A stretch of DNA of 64,000 nucleotides, taken from Vanilla planifolia (Eukaryota > Streptophyta > Magnoliopsida > Asparagales > Orchidaceae). This document shows, one piece after another, positions 63,592-64,000 of this stretch; the stretch's first letter is position 1, and every line of letters starts with the position of its first letter. Both the position numbers and the translations under genes were made by a program. The notes under the pieces were generated by a model. It made no database searches, was not told where the DNA came from, and saw only the letters and a list, made by a program, of their open reading frames with translations. The stretch spans positions 14,231,755 through 14,295,754 of the forward strand of contig CM043868.1 in NCBI GenBank assembly GCA_023846275.1, given 5' to 3'.

Positions 63592-64000
63592 ATGGATTAC
63601 TCATCGGTAGCCGAACCGCAACAGCAGCAATTCCAGCAACTTCAATCGGATCAACGTCAACCCGATGAACCCTCCCAAGCTCAAGCATACGAAGCTTACT
63701 CTGCTTACGAGCAGCACTATGATGCGTACGCTTACCAACGCCAACCCTACTATTCACATGATTACCCGTCCTCATCCACCGTCGCCGCCTACGGAGGTTA
63801 TTACGCGGCACCTCAACCGGATTCCGCCTCTTTTCGGGTTGATGGAACACATGTACACCGTTCGGGCCTGCACGGGGTGGGATACTCCACGGTACCGGAG
63901 CAGAGCCGATTGTCGTACCAGGTTCCGCGGGGAATTAACCCGGGGGCGGCGGCGCTCACGCAGCTATCGCACCTTGCCGGGAGCATCGACGCTTCTGAGA
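63592..64000 (+). CDS. 5' part of a gene for a Tyr/Gln-rich, low-complexity protein (cut by window end)
   Basis: Open from the ATG at 63592 (context GCGATGG) to the window end, 136 codons without stop. The abrupt GC rise over the AT-rich flank supports a real coding start. Residues 9-32 are Gln/Pro-rich (EPQQQQFQQLQ), and residues 33-75 are Tyr/Ala-rich with repeated AY, QHYDAYAY, YYSHDYP and YGGYYAAP. A more ordered part follows, with GYSTVPEQSRLSYQVPRG and NPGAAALTQLSHLAGS near residues 110-132. The composition resembles the disordered N-termini of plant RNA-binding or zinc-finger proteins, but no domain is reached before the window ends and I do not assign a family. No intron is seen within the visible part. 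Confidence 0.75.
   Translation, partial: MDYSSVAEPQQQQFQQLQSDQRQPDEPSQAQAYEAYSAYEQHYDAYAYQRQPYYSHDYPSSSTVAAYGGYYAAPQPDSASFRVDGTHVHRSGLHGVGYSTVPEQSRLSYQVPRGINPGAAALTQLSHLAGSIDASE

Noticed and set aside
63282-63850. Minus-strand frames across the AT microsatellite and the last gene
   Set aside because: One translates the dinucleotide repeat; the other is the antisense shadow of the plus-strand coding start.
1-64000. CRISPR arrays, bacterial operons, rRNA or tRNA genes
   Set aside because: The repeats found have no regular unique spacers, gene structure is eukaryotic with GT-AG introns, and I saw no tRNA TTCRANY-type box with a matching cloverleaf by eye.

Overview
The window is nuclear DNA from a flowering plant. 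It is strongly AT-rich, carries GT-AG introns of up to about 3.6 kb, and contains a DYW-class PPR editing factor, a nuclear-encoded mitochondrial ClpP and decayed copia and L1 retrotransposons. GC-rich coding islands in an AT-rich background (ClpP, PPR, the last gene) would fit a monocot, but the species cannot be proven from sequence alone.

Layout. 1-6.8 kb: no convincing gene; degenerate repeat debris, including irregularly spaced initiator-tRNA primer-binding-site-like motifs and a diverged local duplication. 6.86-8.02 kb (+): the 3' exons of a SETD9-like SET-domain protein; its 5' end is unresolved. 9.39-11.64 kb (-): a two-exon PPR-DYW protein of 658 aa, tail-to-tail with the SET gene. 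11.7-20.6 kb: gene-poor, AT-rich, with microsatellites and a clear 35-bp minisatellite. 20.60-21.39 kb (+): intronless mitochondrial ClpP (CLPP2 type) with an intact Ser-His-Asp triad. 21.4-27.8 kb: no recognisable gene. 27.87-53.35 kb (+): a 16-exon, 25.5-kb gene for a spinster-type major facilitator (539 aa), rebuilt exon by exon with every junction in phase. Its long introns hold an antisense copia relic, a sense L1 ORF1 relic and several repeats. 53.4-63.6 kb: no gene recognised; a copia gag-like relic, a second minisatellite of about 49 bp and long AT microsatellites. 63.59 kb to the window end (+): the 5' end of a gene encoding a Tyr/Gln-rich, low-complexity N-terminus.

The genes look like independent housekeeping loci rather than a pathway. 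ClpP acts in mitochondria, the PPR protein is expected in an organelle, the SET protein is probably a lysine methyltransferase and the spinster protein is a lipid-type transporter. I found no evidence of a novel multi-gene system. The most informative points are the transposon relics inside the spinster introns, the in-frame alternative acceptors and 21-bp duplication in that gene, the retained-intron possibility in the PPR gene and two undescribed minisatellites.
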